Assembly: GCA_937930625.1 (NCBI GenBank)
Contig: CALHBW010000131.1
Coordinates: 1-20,462 of the forward strand
DNA: 20,462 nt
Direction of reading: 5' to 3'
From: an uncultured Saprospiraceae bacterium
GTDB lineage: Bacteria > Bacteroidota > Bacteroidia > Chitinophagales > Saprospiraceae
Position numbers and translations under genes: made by a program. Each line of letters begins with the position of its first letter. Position 1 is the stretch's first letter. The notes under the pieces were generated by a model. That model was not told where the DNA came from and did no database searches. It saw only the letters and a list, made by a program, of their open reading frames with translations. Positions 1 through 6,751 of the stretch are shown here, piece by piece.

Positions 1-110
1 CTGTCAGCAAAACAAGTCACCGAAAAAAGAGGGAAAAAATGCCCGCAAGGCATAGCTTTATGGTAAAACAGATTGAAAAACAACTAAATAGCGGTGAGTC
101 AGTATTGTAA
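1..110 (+). CDS. Possible 3' end of a truncated + strand gene
   Basis: Reading from base 3, the frame stays open for 35 codons and stops at TAA 108-110. The encoded tail is basic and ends in a charged helix-like stretch (VKQIEKQLNSGESVL). The two other + frames stop at about 53 and 64. A heptad array follows 15 bp after the stop, as at other gene ends here, and the next gene is convergent. I do not recognise the family, and this could be an open frame by chance. Confidence 0.3.
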   Translation, partial: VSKTSHRKKREKMPARHSFMVKQIEKQLNSGESVL

Positions 111-119
111 CAGATTACA

Positions 120-150
120 CACCCTACCATTAACCATTAACCATTATAAA
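120..150. repeat. Heptad array at the stop of the DinB-like gene
   Basis: Three tandem copies of the 7-bp word CCATTAA lie directly against the minus-strand stop codon at 144-146, and the last copy includes the stop triplet. The same word (as TTAATGG) recurs beside pyrH near 14870 and 15010. Confidence 0.7.
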
Positions 151-650
151 TATTTCTCAATCAACACCTTACGATGATGGATTTCATGCCCCATAATGAT
201 ATACGCCAAAGCCCGTACCGAAACCGGATTATCACTTGCCGTCCCCATACGCTCGAAAGCCTCCGGTGAAAAATGGCGAAACATCACATGCGACAAGTCG
301 CGCGTAATCGCATATTCTTCTGCCAAACTCTTCAAAGTTCTATCAGATACATCCACCGCTTCGGCAAATAAATTCTGGTCAAAACCCGGCATAGGTGTTT
401 TATCATTACGCGCGACACGCAAAGCGCGATAAGCCATCACTTGCTCAGTATCAATGAGGTGCATCAGCACTTCTTTGACGCTCCATTTGCCTTCCGCATA
501 GCGATAATCACCTTTTTCTTCCGGCAAATTAGCAATCAATTCCTGCGTTTCATGGTGAATGTGACGAAGATTCGTCAAAATCTCCCCATCCGGCACTTTG
601 CTCACATAAGTGTGATAATAAGGCGCGTATTCATTCTCTTTTGGTTTCAT
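144..650 (-). CDS. DinB-family protein (DinB_2-like four-helix metal-binding fold)
   Basis: The protein has 168 residues, a normal length for DinB/YfiT-like four-helix-bundle proteins. A central WSVKEVLMHLIDTE segment (about 56-69) gives His64, and the C-terminal GHEIHHRKVL segment (154-163) gives His155, His158 and His159. These are the positions where the family places its three-histidine metal site. Known members include bacillithiol- and mycothiol-dependent transferases, but no substrate can be assigned here. No signal peptide is visible, so it should be cytosolic. The start is ATG 648-650, and a long 8-bp-word array begins 2 bp upstream. It stands alone, with an FKBP gene 188 bp upstream on the same strand. 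Confidence 0.82.
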   Translation of the reverse strand: MKPKENEYAPYYHTYVSKVPDGEILTNLRHIHHETQELIANLPEEKGDYRYAEGKWSVKEVLMHLIDTEQVMAYRALRVARNDKTPMPGFDQNLFAEAVDVSDRTLKSLAEEYAITRDLSHVMFRHFSPEAFERMGTASDNPVSVRALAYIIMGHEIHHRKVLIEKYL

Positions 651-652
651 AA

Positions 653-836
653 TGAGTGAATTTTGAATGAGCGAATTTTGAATGAGTGAATGAGCGAATT
701 TTGAATGAGTGAATGAGTGAATGAGTGAATAATAATGCTAAAATGCGATAATAAATGAATATTGTAGCATTAACGCATTTCAGCATTATCGCATTAAAAA
801 ACATTCACTCATTCAAAATTCACTCATTCACTCATT
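653..836. repeat. Facing arrays of GAATGAGT words
   Basis: The left arm (653-731) is built from GAATGAGT/GAATGAGC units interrupted by GAATTTT. The right arm (802-836) carries the reverse-complement words ACTCATTC and AAAATTC. The central part (735-797) holds a second facing pair based on AATGCGATAAT and ATTATCGCATT. The unit here is 8 bp, with 7-bp inserts. The array fills the gap between the DinB-like start and the FKBP stop. Confidence 0.85.
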
Positions 837-838
837 AA

Positions 839-1300
839 TTATTGTACATCAATGAGTTCGATATTAAATAGTAAGACGGAATTTTGTGGGATGGCGGATG
901 AAGGAGAAGTATTCCCGTAGGCATAGCCCGAAGGAATGATAAGCGTTCCTCTGCCGCCTTCTTTGAATAACGGAATACCGAGTTGCCAACCTGCGATGAC
1001 ATTATTCAGCGAAAAAGTTGCAGGCGTTCCTCCATCGTAAGAGGAGTCGAATTTATTGCCATTCAGCAAAAAACCTTCGTAGTGTACCGTTACCGTACTG
1101 TTAAATTCCGCTTGAGTTCCTGTGCCTTCACTTTCGATGATATAGTGAATACCCTCGTCAGTTACTTGTGTAGTCAGATTATTTTCGGCGATGTAATCTT
1201 GGATGAGTTGTTCGTCAACTTCGGCGTAATTCGTGTCGTCTTTTTTACAAGCCACAAAACACATTGACAAACTGATAAGTACAAATAAAATATTTTTCAT
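839..1300 (-). CDS. FKBP-type peptidyl-prolyl cis-trans isomerase, lipoprotein
   Basis: The protein has 153 residues. An N-terminal signal ends in a lipobox (FVAC, Cys18) followed by KKDD, so it is probably a lipoprotein. Residues 50-153 form one FKBP domain with its landmarks: VHYEG (72-76), FDSS (84-87), VIAGWQLGI (101-109), GYAYG (125-129), Ile-Pro (137-138) and the last strand LLFNIELIDV. Such proteins catalyse proline isomerisation and assist folding in the envelope. A short acidic linker (about 20-48) replaces the dimerisation domain of FkpA/Mip, so it is the compact Bacteroidota form. The start is ATG 1298-1300. A GAGACGAG-type heptad array lies just upstream and separates it from the crotonase gene. 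Confidence 0.93.
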   Translation of the reverse strand: MKNILFVLISLSMCFVACKKDDTNYAEVDEQLIQDYIAENNLTTQVTDEGIHYIIESEGTGTQAEFNSTVTVHYEGFLLNGNKFDSSYDGGTPATFSLNNVIAGWQLGIPLFKEGGRGTLIIPSGYAYGNTSPSSAIPQNSVLLFNIELIDVQ

Positions 1301-1305
1301 AGTAG

Positions 1306-1418
1306 TAAGAGAGGTGAGACAAGAGAAATGAGACGAGAGATGGAAGAATTGAGACGAGAGAATATAATATAATCTCTTGTCTCAATTCTTAGCTCTCTTG
1401 TCTCAAGTCTCTCGTCTA
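1306..1418. repeat. Facing heptad arrays of GAGACGA words
   Basis: The left arm (about 1311-1363) runs in 7-bp steps (GAGACAA, GAGAAAT, GAGACGA, GAGATGG, AAGAATT). The right arm (about 1371-1418) carries TCTCTTG, TCTCAAT, TCTCAAG and TCTCTCG. The outermost word of the right arm supplies the TAG stop codon of the crotonase gene (1416-1418). The array fills the whole gap between the two genes. Confidence 0.88.
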
Positions 1419-2198
1419 AATTCCTTTAAAATTTGCTGTTCTTTTTTCTACGAAGGCAGCGACGCCTTCTTTCATATCTTCTGTCTCAATTAATGCGCCA
1501 AAATGTTGATATTCTTTTTGATAGGCGGTTTTGCCTTCATTAAAATGAGCATTGATACATTCGATGGCTTTGGCAATGGCAATCGGTGCTTTTTTGCCGA
1601 TTTTCGTGATGATTTCTTTGGCTTTTGCCACTTCTTCGCCTTGTGGTACGACGTGATTGACCAAGCGCAAACGGTGCGCTTCTTCTGCGCCAATCATATC
1701 GCCGGTTAGGTGCAATTCCATTGATTTTGCCTTGCCGACAAGCTGCGTAAGTCGCTGAGTACCACCATATCCGGGGATAAGCCCAAGATTCACTTCCGGT
1801 TGCCCGAATCGCGCCTTTTCACCCGCGATACGCATATGACATGCCATCGCCAACTCACAGCCCGCACCAAGTGCGAAGCCATTGACCGCCGCTATGACAG
1901 GTTTCGGAAAATTTTCTATCAAAAAGAAAATATCCTGACCATTTTTGGAAAGTGCCGAACCCGTTGCAGCATCCAAACTCGAAAATTCTTTGATGTCTGC
2001 CCCCGCTACAAATGCCTTTGCTCCTGCGCCGGTGAGAATCACGCCTTTCAAGCCCTCCAAGTCGGGTGCGTATGCTTCAAATAAATAGCGAATTTCGAGC
2101 ATTGTCTGTTTATTCAAAGCATTCAATGCCTTCTCGCGGCTTATTGTCGCTAAGAGAATCCCGTCCTCGAATTGTATATTTAAAATTTCAAAATTCAT
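1416..2198 (-). CDS. Enoyl-CoA hydratase/isomerase (crotonase) family protein
   Basis: The protein has 260 residues from ATG 2196-2198. An upstream ATG at 2237 would add 13 residues (MHHELSTINY...), but these are read straight out of a heptad array, so I prefer the internal start. The crotonase core is complete: the oxyanion-hole segment FVAGADIKEF (63-72), NGFALGAGCELAMACH (106-121) with Glu115, and FGQPEVNLGLIPGYGGT (131-147) with Glu135. These match the two catalytic glutamates of enoyl-CoA hydratase, so a hydratase acting on short- or medium-chain enoyl-CoA is likely. The exact substrate (beta-oxidation, crotonyl-CoA or a degradation pathway) cannot be read from sequence. No partner genes of a pathway are adjacent. 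Confidence 0.93.
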   Translation of the reverse strand: MNFEILNIQFEDGILLATISREKALNALNKQTMLEIRYLFEAYAPDLEGLKGVILTGAGAKAFVAGADIKEFSSLDAATGSALSKNGQDIFFLIENFPKPVIAAVNGFALGAGCELAMACHMRIAGEKARFGQPEVNLGLIPGYGGTQRLTQLVGKAKSMELHLTGDMIGAEEAHRLRLVNHVVPQGEEVAKAKEIITKIGKKAPIAIAKAIECINAHFNEGKTAYQKEYQHFGALIETEDMKEGVAAFVEKRTANFKGI

Positions 2199-2303
2199 TA
2201 TTAGTCGATAGTTGATGGTTGATAGTTCATGGTGCATGGTGCATAGTTCTGATGTGAAACTCTCTCGCGCACAAACTATGCACTATGAACTATCAACTAA
2301 TTT
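2199..2303. repeat. Facing heptad arrays of GTTGATA words
   Basis: The left arm (2203-2250) steps through GTCGATA, GTTGATG, GTTGATA, GTTCATG, GTGCATG and GTGCATA. The right arm (about 2271-2303), read as its complement, steps through GTTGATA, GTTCATA and GTGCATA in the same order. The right arm is thus a shorter version of the left with fewer repeats of each variant. The array begins about 5 bp upstream of the crotonase start codon. Confidence 0.9.
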
Positions 2304-2360
2304 CATGCAAAGTAATAACTTTTATTTGTAAAAACAGACAACGCATAGGGCTAAAATTTT

Positions 2361-2530
2361 GTTAAGTAATGACGAAATAATAAGTTGGACATCTGACGAG
2401 CTAATTTTGCGTTTAGTTTTTTCTTTGAAAGAGGGCGTTTATCGGGATAAATAACCGATTTCAGAGGAAAAAATAAGCGTAAAAGAAGCCGTCAAGATGT
2501 TCAAGTTATTATTTTGTCGTTACTAAGTAA
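2361..2530. repeat. Imperfect inverted-repeat element, about 170 bp (MITE-like)
   Basis: Arms of about 40 bp (2361-2401 and 2490-2530) face each other. They share GAAATAATAA/TTATTATTTT, an ACATC core and GACG/CGTC ends, with several mismatches and a short indel. A small hairpin (ATCGG...CCGAT) sits near the centre. There is no coding capacity, so an old MITE or IS remnant is likely. The 2304-2842 spacer otherwise holds a possible promoter, heptad words and a second inverted-repeat element. Confidence 0.65.
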
Positions 2531-2563
2531 ATAAACACTTATTTTCGTTTTTCGATTTCTTCG

Positions 2564-2571
2564 TAAATTTG
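2564..2571 (+). promoter_or_regulatory. Possible -7 element (TAAATTTG)
   Basis: TAAATTTG fits the Bacteroidota -7 consensus TAnnTTTG. No clear TTG -33 box is found about 20 bp upstream, only TTTTCG-like sequence. If used, it would drive the short BatD-like gene through a long leader carrying the 2651-2800 hairpin. Confidence 0.35.
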
Positions 2572-2583
2572 CGAACGAGTCCA

Positions 2584-2820
2584 TCGTAGATAGTCCGCAG
2601 TCCATAGTTTTTTTTATTAATAAAAAAACGAATAACGAGTCAACGAAAAACGGCTATCCGTCTAAGTTTGCCTAAAGCGAATACTCGTCAGACGAATTCT
2701 TTTATTCAGTGCGAATATTTTATGAGAAAAATCACTACATTTCACAAAAACCTTCGTCAGACGAGTAATATCTTGCAAGCAAGCTTAGACGGATAGCCCG
2801 AATAACGAATAACGAGTTAC
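2584..2820. repeat. Nested inverted-repeat element within heptad words
   Basis: Outer arms 2651-2671 and 2779-2800 share CTATCCGTCTAAG/CTTAGACGGATAG. Inner arms 2681-2696 and 2753-2769 share ACTCGTC-GACGAA. The element is about 150 bp and has no coding capacity. Heptad words flank it on both sides (GATAGTC, CGCAGTC, CATAGTT at 2590-2612; CGAATAA and CGAGTCAA at 2628-2646; CGAATAA and CGAGTTA at 2799-2819). It looks like a MITE-type element placed inside a heptad array. Confidence 0.65.
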
Positions 2821-2842
2821 GGCACTATAAACTATTTTTACC

Positions 2843-3335
2843 ATGAAAAAGATTATTTTATTTATAATGGGTTTAATATTTGCTCTAAATTTGTCGGCAC
2901 AACAAGACATTATATTCTCGGCGAATATTGACAAAGACACCTTGCGTATCGGCGAGGTATTTAAGATTGAATTTGCCTTGGAAGGGGGAAGTTTTAATAA
3001 TGTTGAAATACCTAACTTTGACGGCTTTGAAATTGTGAGCGGCCCTTATCAGTCCATGGAAACACAGATTGTGAATGGTGCGATTTCTCAGCGTATTTCT
3101 TATGGATTTCGCTTGCGTCCTACTCGTTCAGGTCAATTAATTATACAACCTGCTACGGCACAAGTGAAGGGAGAAACGATTATGATTGACCCGGTGCGTC
3201 TGTATGTTTTGAACGAAAAGGTGGACCCGAATTATACTCCAAATGTACAGGAAGAATTTTTCGACCTGTCATTTCCACCGACACCAACGCCGCCAACGCC
3301 GCCGAAGAAAAAACGCAAAACGATTAAAATTTGAA
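2843..3335 (+). CDS. Short secreted BatD-like protein (N-terminal BatD domain only)
   Basis: The protein has 163 residues. An N-terminal signal peptide (MKKIILFIMGLIFALNLSA, cut near AQ-QD) is followed by one Ig-like domain. That domain parallels residues about 46-150 of the full BatD downstream: both have a DxxxxGxxFxIxF-type strand, PxFxGFxxxSGP/SSQG and a closing GxxxIxPATAxVKG-like strand. The middle and C-terminal BatD regions and the membrane anchor are missing. The tail is proline-rich and then basic (TPPTPPKKKRKTIKI). The gene end is duplicated: 25 bp covering its last codons recur 121 bp downstream. There the reading would end TAG, while here it ends TGA supplied by the inserted segment. 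The role is unknown; an exported partner of the Bat system is an inference from position. Confidence 0.85.
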
Positions 3336-3453
3336 CGTAGCGTAATGCCTCCGGCTTGCGCCGCGTACTACCCGCAAATATTTGAGGAAGCTAACACGGC
3401 ACAAGCAAGACGCATTATGCTACGGATAAAAAAACGCAAAACGATTAAAATTT
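3308..3453. repeat. 25-bp direct repeat flanking a 96-bp hairpin element
   Basis: Bases 3308-3332 and 3429-3453 are identical over 25 bp and cover the last codons of the short BatD-like gene. Between them lies an element with facing ends (GTAGCGTAATGC at 3337-3348 and GCATTATGCTAC at 3412-3423). Weaker pairing extends inward to about 30 bp (GCTTGCGCCG against CGGCACAAGC). Either the element inserted with an unusually long target duplication, or a tandem duplication captured it. Confidence 0.85.
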
Positions 3454-3457
3454 AGTT

Positions 3458-3599
3458 GGTTCTTTGACGATTCTTGCAAATTCAATAAAATGCTCTTTTC
3501 ACGCAGAGTTCGCAGAGAACGCAGAGTACCGATAATCAATTCTCTGCGACCTCTGCGTTCTCCGTGTGAGACACTATTTGCAAAAATTGTCAAAGAACC
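3458..3599. mobile_element. 142-bp MITE with ISL3-type ends, copy 1
   Basis: The terminal inverted repeats begin GGTTCTTTGAC and continue to TTGCAAA. The interior is made of CGCAGAG repeats facing CTCTGCG repeats. The 8 bp on each side are identical (ATTTAGTT at 3450-3457 and 3600-3607), which is a clean target-site duplication. GG(C/T)TCTT ends with an 8-bp duplication are typical of the ISL3 family, so a full-length ISL3 element elsewhere could mobilise it. A second copy lies at 10446-10587 in the opposite orientation. Confidence 0.85.
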
Positions 3600-3658
3600 A
3601 TTTAGTTTTTAATTGGGAATAGATAATTAATAATTGAGAACGGATTAACTTTTAAATA

Positions 3659-5479
3659 ATGAGTAAACAACTCACGTTTTTTCATTTTAAAAAAATAAAA
3701 AATTACACACGCACCAAACCTATAAGGTTTTCAAAACCTTATAGGTTTCTTGTCTTATTAATTTGCTTTTTTATCACCCAAAATAGCTTCTCACAAATTA
3801 GTTTTGAAGCAACAGCCAATGCTACTCAAATCGTACCGGGCGATTATGTAGATGTCACATTTACGCTTTCCAATGCGGATATGTCGAGCTTTCAACCGCC
3901 TGATTTTAAGGGTTTTAAAAATCTTCGCAGCAGTCAAGGCTCAAATTTTGAATATCGCAACGGACGCATGACCCGCGCCATGTCGCGCACCTATACGTTG
4001 CAAGGTAAAACACCCGGAAAATACACGATTGGGAAAGCAACCGCTACCGTGCAGGGCAAAAAATACTATACCAAGCCACTCAAAATTGAAGTGCTGCCCC
4101 CCGGCAAAAAAGGCACGCGAGAAAGGTCTATTGAGCGTATCAATAATGGAACTGCCGTACTGCTTCGCGCCGAAGTAGATACCACGACGGTATGGCTCGG
4201 ACAGGGCGTAGAACTCGATTACACGCTTTATACGAGCGTTGGTTTGGAGCGCATCAACCTCGTCAATGAACCCGATTATCCGGGATTTTATGCGGTACAA
4301 GTCAAGCAATTCCCTGACGATTGGCGCATGAAAATGTTGGACGAAATCAACTACAAATATAAGCCCGTCAAGCGCGTAGCACTCTTTCCGCAAAAAACCG
4401 GATTGCTCGAAATAAAACCCATGACCCTCCAAACACGACTCCGTGTAGATGGTCAGCGTCGTTCTTTTTATGAGAAAATTTCAAGTCCGGTTTTGAAATT
4501 AAATGTAAAACCGTTGCCGGAAGTCGGGAAGCCCGAAAATTTTAGCGGTGCAATTGGTACTTATGATGTGCGGGTGACAACGGGAAGCAGCAATACGATT
4601 TCGCTCAATGAAGCATATACGCTCGGCATGACCATCTATGGTGCAGGCGATTTGAAGCAAATTCAAGCTCCTGATTTGGGTTTAAATCCCGAAGATTTTG
4701 AGCTTTACGAACCTAAAACAAGCGAAAAAGTCTATGAAAGTAAAGGCAAAATCAGTGGCACAAAAACCTTTGAATATGTGTTTTTGCCGAAGAAAACGGG
4801 GAACTTTACGGTCGCGCCATCGTTTTCATACTTTGATACTGAATTGTCGGAATACGTCACCAAAATACCCGATACGATTGCTTTCAGAGTAGTGCGTGGT
4901 GTGGCAGGAGCAGCGACGACTTTCGATGCGATTGATGAAGAAAATGAACTCAAAAACCAAGATATTTTACCCATAAAAACCGCAACCAACTTATACACAC
5001 GCGGACGCGGGTTTTTTAGTTCTTTTCCTTTTTGGGCAATGCTTGTATTGCCCGTTTTATTATTTGGCGGGGTAATTGGCTATCGCCAAATGCTAATCAA
5101 ACGCGGACAAATAGACCCCAATTTGCTACGTCAGCAAGGTGCAGGAAAAGTAGCACAAGAACGCCTCGCTAATGCCAAAACGCATTTGGATGCGAATAAA
5201 AGCCGTGATTTTTATGATGAAATTTCGCAAGCACTTTGGGGCTATGTGGGCGATAAATTGGGGATTCCGCTATCCGAATTGACGAAAGAAAATGTACGCG
5301 AAAAATTAAGTAAACAGCAAGTCACGGAAGCTGATACCGAGCGTTTTGTCGCCTTATTGAATACTTGTGAAATGGCATTATTTGCAGGAATGGATAATGC
5401 GGCAGATATGAATAAAACTTATGACGAAGCAGCGCAAGTGATAGTAGGGATAGAACGCGGATTAAGCGGATTGGACTGA
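3659..5479 (+). CDS. batD: BatD protein (Bat/oxygen-tolerance locus)
   Basis: The protein has 606 residues, the usual length for BatD. A membrane segment near residues 28-45 ends in NSFSQ and serves as signal peptide. It is followed by several Ig-like domains (about 46-440) starting ISFEATANATQIVPGD. A single transmembrane helix (about 456-476, WAMLVLPVLLFGGVIGY) precedes a helical tail (about 500-606). BatD is a membrane-anchored, periplasm-facing member of the Bat system, linked to envelope stress and aerotolerance in Bacteroidota. Two oddities stand out. The first 30 residues include an 11-codon in-frame perfect palindrome (3716-3748), which lengthens the region before the signal helix. 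The last codons belong to a GCGGATT-type heptad array that runs through the stop. The neighbours are a truncated paralogue upstream and BatE downstream; batA/B/C are absent from the window. Confidence 0.92.
   Translation: MSKQLTFFHFKKIKNYTRTKPIRFSKPYRFLVLLICFFITQNSFSQISFEATANATQIVPGDYVDVTFTLSNADMSSFQPPDFKGFKNLRSSQGSNFEYRNGRMTRAMSRTYTLQGKTPGKYTIGKATATVQGKKYYTKPLKIEVLPPGKKGTRERSIERINNGTAVLLRAEVDTTTVWLGQGVELDYTLYTSVGLERINLVNEPDYPGFYAVQVKQFPDDWRMKMLDEINYKYKPVKRVALFPQKTGLLEIKPMTLQTRLRVDGQRRSFYEKISSPVLKLNVKPLPEVGKPENFSGAIGTYDVRVTTGSSNTISLNEAYTLGMTIYGAGDLKQIQAPDLGLNPEDFELYEPKTSEKVYESKGKISGTKTFEYVFLPKKTGNFTVAPSFSYFDTELSEYVTKIPDTIAFRVVRGVAGAATTFDAIDEENELKNQDILPIKTATNLYTRGRGFFSSFPFWAMLVLPVLLFGGVIGYRQMLIKRGQIDPNLLRQQGAGKVAQERLANAKTHLDANKSRDFYDEISQALWGYVGDKLGIPLSELTKENVREKLSKQQVTEADTERFVALLNTCEMALFAGMDNAADMNKTYDEAAQVIVGIERGLSGLD
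3716..3748. repeat. 33-bp perfect palindrome inside the batD 5' coding region
   Basis: Two 16-bp arms (left arm AAACCTATAAGGTTTT) face each other around a single C. A related palindrome lies at 16983-17011 (ACCAATAAGGTTT) in the rpsI-rpsB gap, so this is a dispersed repeat. Its length, 33 bp, is 11 codons, so the batD frame is kept. Confidence 0.93.
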
Positions 5480-5493
5480 TTTACGCGGATTTT
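5455..5493. repeat. GCGGATT heptad words across the batD stop
   Basis: The words ACGCGGATT, AAGCGGATT and ACGCGGATT follow each other from inside the last batD codons, through the TGA stop (5477-5479), into the spacer. The last seven or so residues of BatD are therefore repeat-encoded. Confidence 0.7.
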
Positions 5494-5547
5494 TTTGTTT
5501 ATATTTTTTATCCATACAAGTTAAAAGTTTAGACTAAAATATACCTA

Positions 5548-5706
5548 AAACTCGTCTGCCATTTGCAAAATGTCAGCCGTGTTTTAGGTCAGCTCAAAGC
5601 TCAAATTATTGAATATAAGTCTCTATTTGACTACTTAATATTTACAAAAATGCGAGTCCTTCCCCTTCGAAACACGGCTGACATTTTGCAAATGGCAGAC
5701 GAGTTT
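5548..5706. repeat. Element with perfect 37-bp inverted ends
   Basis: Arms 5548-5584 and 5670-5706 are perfect reverse complements over 37 bp (outer end AAACTCGTCTGCC) and enclose 85 bp of AT-rich non-coding sequence. No target duplication is obvious. It is probably a MITE and occupies most of the 420-bp batD-batE gap. Confidence 0.88.
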
Positions 5707-5773
5707 CGAGTAAACTAAAAGACTCATATTTTAATTTTTAGTAGGGTAGAGTAAAAACACCTAATGCAGTAAC

Positions 5774-5806
5774 CCGTTATTCGTTGACTCGTTATTCGTT
5801 TTTTAA
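5774..5806. repeat. Heptad words (CGTTATT/CGTTGACT)
   Basis: This short array, read as its complement, matches the words at 2622-2646 (AACGAATAACGAGTCAACGA) over about 25 bp. Two loci 3 kb apart therefore share the same word order in opposite orientation. Confidence 0.7.
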
Positions 5807-5899
5807 CTAATTAATAATCAATAACTTACTGCAATTTTTAATTATCAATGAATTACGAATTAAACCACTAAAACCCTAATAATCAGAAAAAATATTTTT

Positions 5900-6679
5900 A
5901 TGTTTTTTTTAAGAAAAATAAATTATTGGTTGGTGAAATGGAAATTATGCACTGCCTTGCTGTTTTTCTGTTCAATATTTTCAACAGCTCAACCTTCCTT
6001 TGAAGCCGCCAATCAAGCCTACGAAAAAGGTAATTATAATCTTGCCATTGAGCAATATGAGGGCGTACTCGGCGCGGGACAGCACTCGGCTGAATTATAT
6101 TACAACTTGGGAAATGCCTACTTCAAAACAGGGAATCTTGGTAAGGCAATTCTCAATTATGAACGGACGCTCACGCTTGCGCCACGCGATGCACAAGCCC
6201 GCGACAATCTTGCCATTGCACAAGCCCGAACGATTGATATTATCCAACCCCTACCCGGATTTTTTCTGACGCGGTGGTGGCAGGGTTTGCGGCAGAGCTT
6301 GTTGGCAGGTGTGTGGTCGTGGTTGTCGATTTTGATGTTGTGGTTGGCGGTAGGGGGCTTTTCGGTGTGGTTGCTGATGACAGGGCGTGAGCAGAAGAAG
6401 CGCGGATTTATCGGTGGCGCGTTGTGTCTGTGTTTGTTTGGAATTACATTCGCTTTAGCCGTACAACGAAACGCTACACAACAAAATAGCAATCAAGCAA
6501 TTATTCTCGCCAAAGAAACCGCCCTCAAAGATGCCGCCGACGCAGATAGCCCCGGTATTCTGACGCTACACGAAGGCACAAAAATCCGTCTGCTCGACCA
6601 AATCGGGGAATGGCATAAAGTCCGCTTGCCAAACGGAGAGCAAGGCTGGCTGGCAGAGGAGAGTTTTGAGGAGATTTGA
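5900..6679 (+). CDS. batE: BatE-like TPR/SH3 membrane protein
   Basis: The protein has 259 residues. Residues 1-30 form a signal or anchor segment ending FSTAQP. TPR units span 34-102 (AYEKGNYNLAIEQYE; YYNLGNAYFKTGNLGKAILNYERTL). A loop with WW leads to two transmembrane helices (about 138-160 and 168-188), and an SH3-like domain fills 200-257 (EGTKIRLLDQIGEWHKVRL; GEQGWL). This domain order is that of BatE, which follows BatD in Bat operons and is thought to act with it at the inner membrane. The gap to batD is 420 bp and filled with repeats, so co-transcription is uncertain. A hairpin followed by a T-run lies 5 bp after the stop. Confidence 0.88.
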   Translation: MFFLRKINYWLVKWKLCTALLFFCSIFSTAQPSFEAANQAYEKGNYNLAIEQYEGVLGAGQHSAELYYNLGNAYFKTGNLGKAILNYERTLTLAPRDAQARDNLAIAQARTIDIIQPLPGFFLTRWWQGLRQSLLAGVWSWLSILMLWLAVGGFSVWLLMTGREQKKRGFIGGALCLCLFGITFALAVQRNATQQNSNQAIILAKETALKDAADADSPGILTLHEGTKIRLLDQIGEWHKVRLPNGEQGWLAEESFEEI

Positions 6680-6683
6680 CAAT

Positions 6684-6750
6684 GTAGCGCGGTACTTCCA
6701 GTCCGCGCCTTGCGTGTGTATGCGCGGACTGAAAGTACCGCGCTACGTTT
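6684..6750. terminator. GC-rich 25-bp-arm hairpin between convergent genes
   Basis: Arms 6684-6708 and 6722-6746 (GTAGCGCGGTACTT...) pair with one mismatch around a 13-nt loop. On the + strand GTTTTT follows, so it can terminate batE. It also lies just past the stop of the convergent minus gene. A half copy at 9293-9317 shows that it belongs to a dispersed repeat family. Confidence 0.7.
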
Positions 6751-6751
6751 T

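Noticed and set aside
3275..3332. PPKKKRK tail of the short BatD-like protein resembling a eukaryotic nuclear localisation signal
   Set aside because: The tail lies at the end of a signal-peptide-bearing bacterial protein and is low-complexity; the likeness is probably chance.
5548..5706. Invertible promoter switch
   Set aside because: Perfect inverted repeats fit, but the 85-bp centre holds no recognisable promoter and no invertase gene is near; a MITE is simpler.
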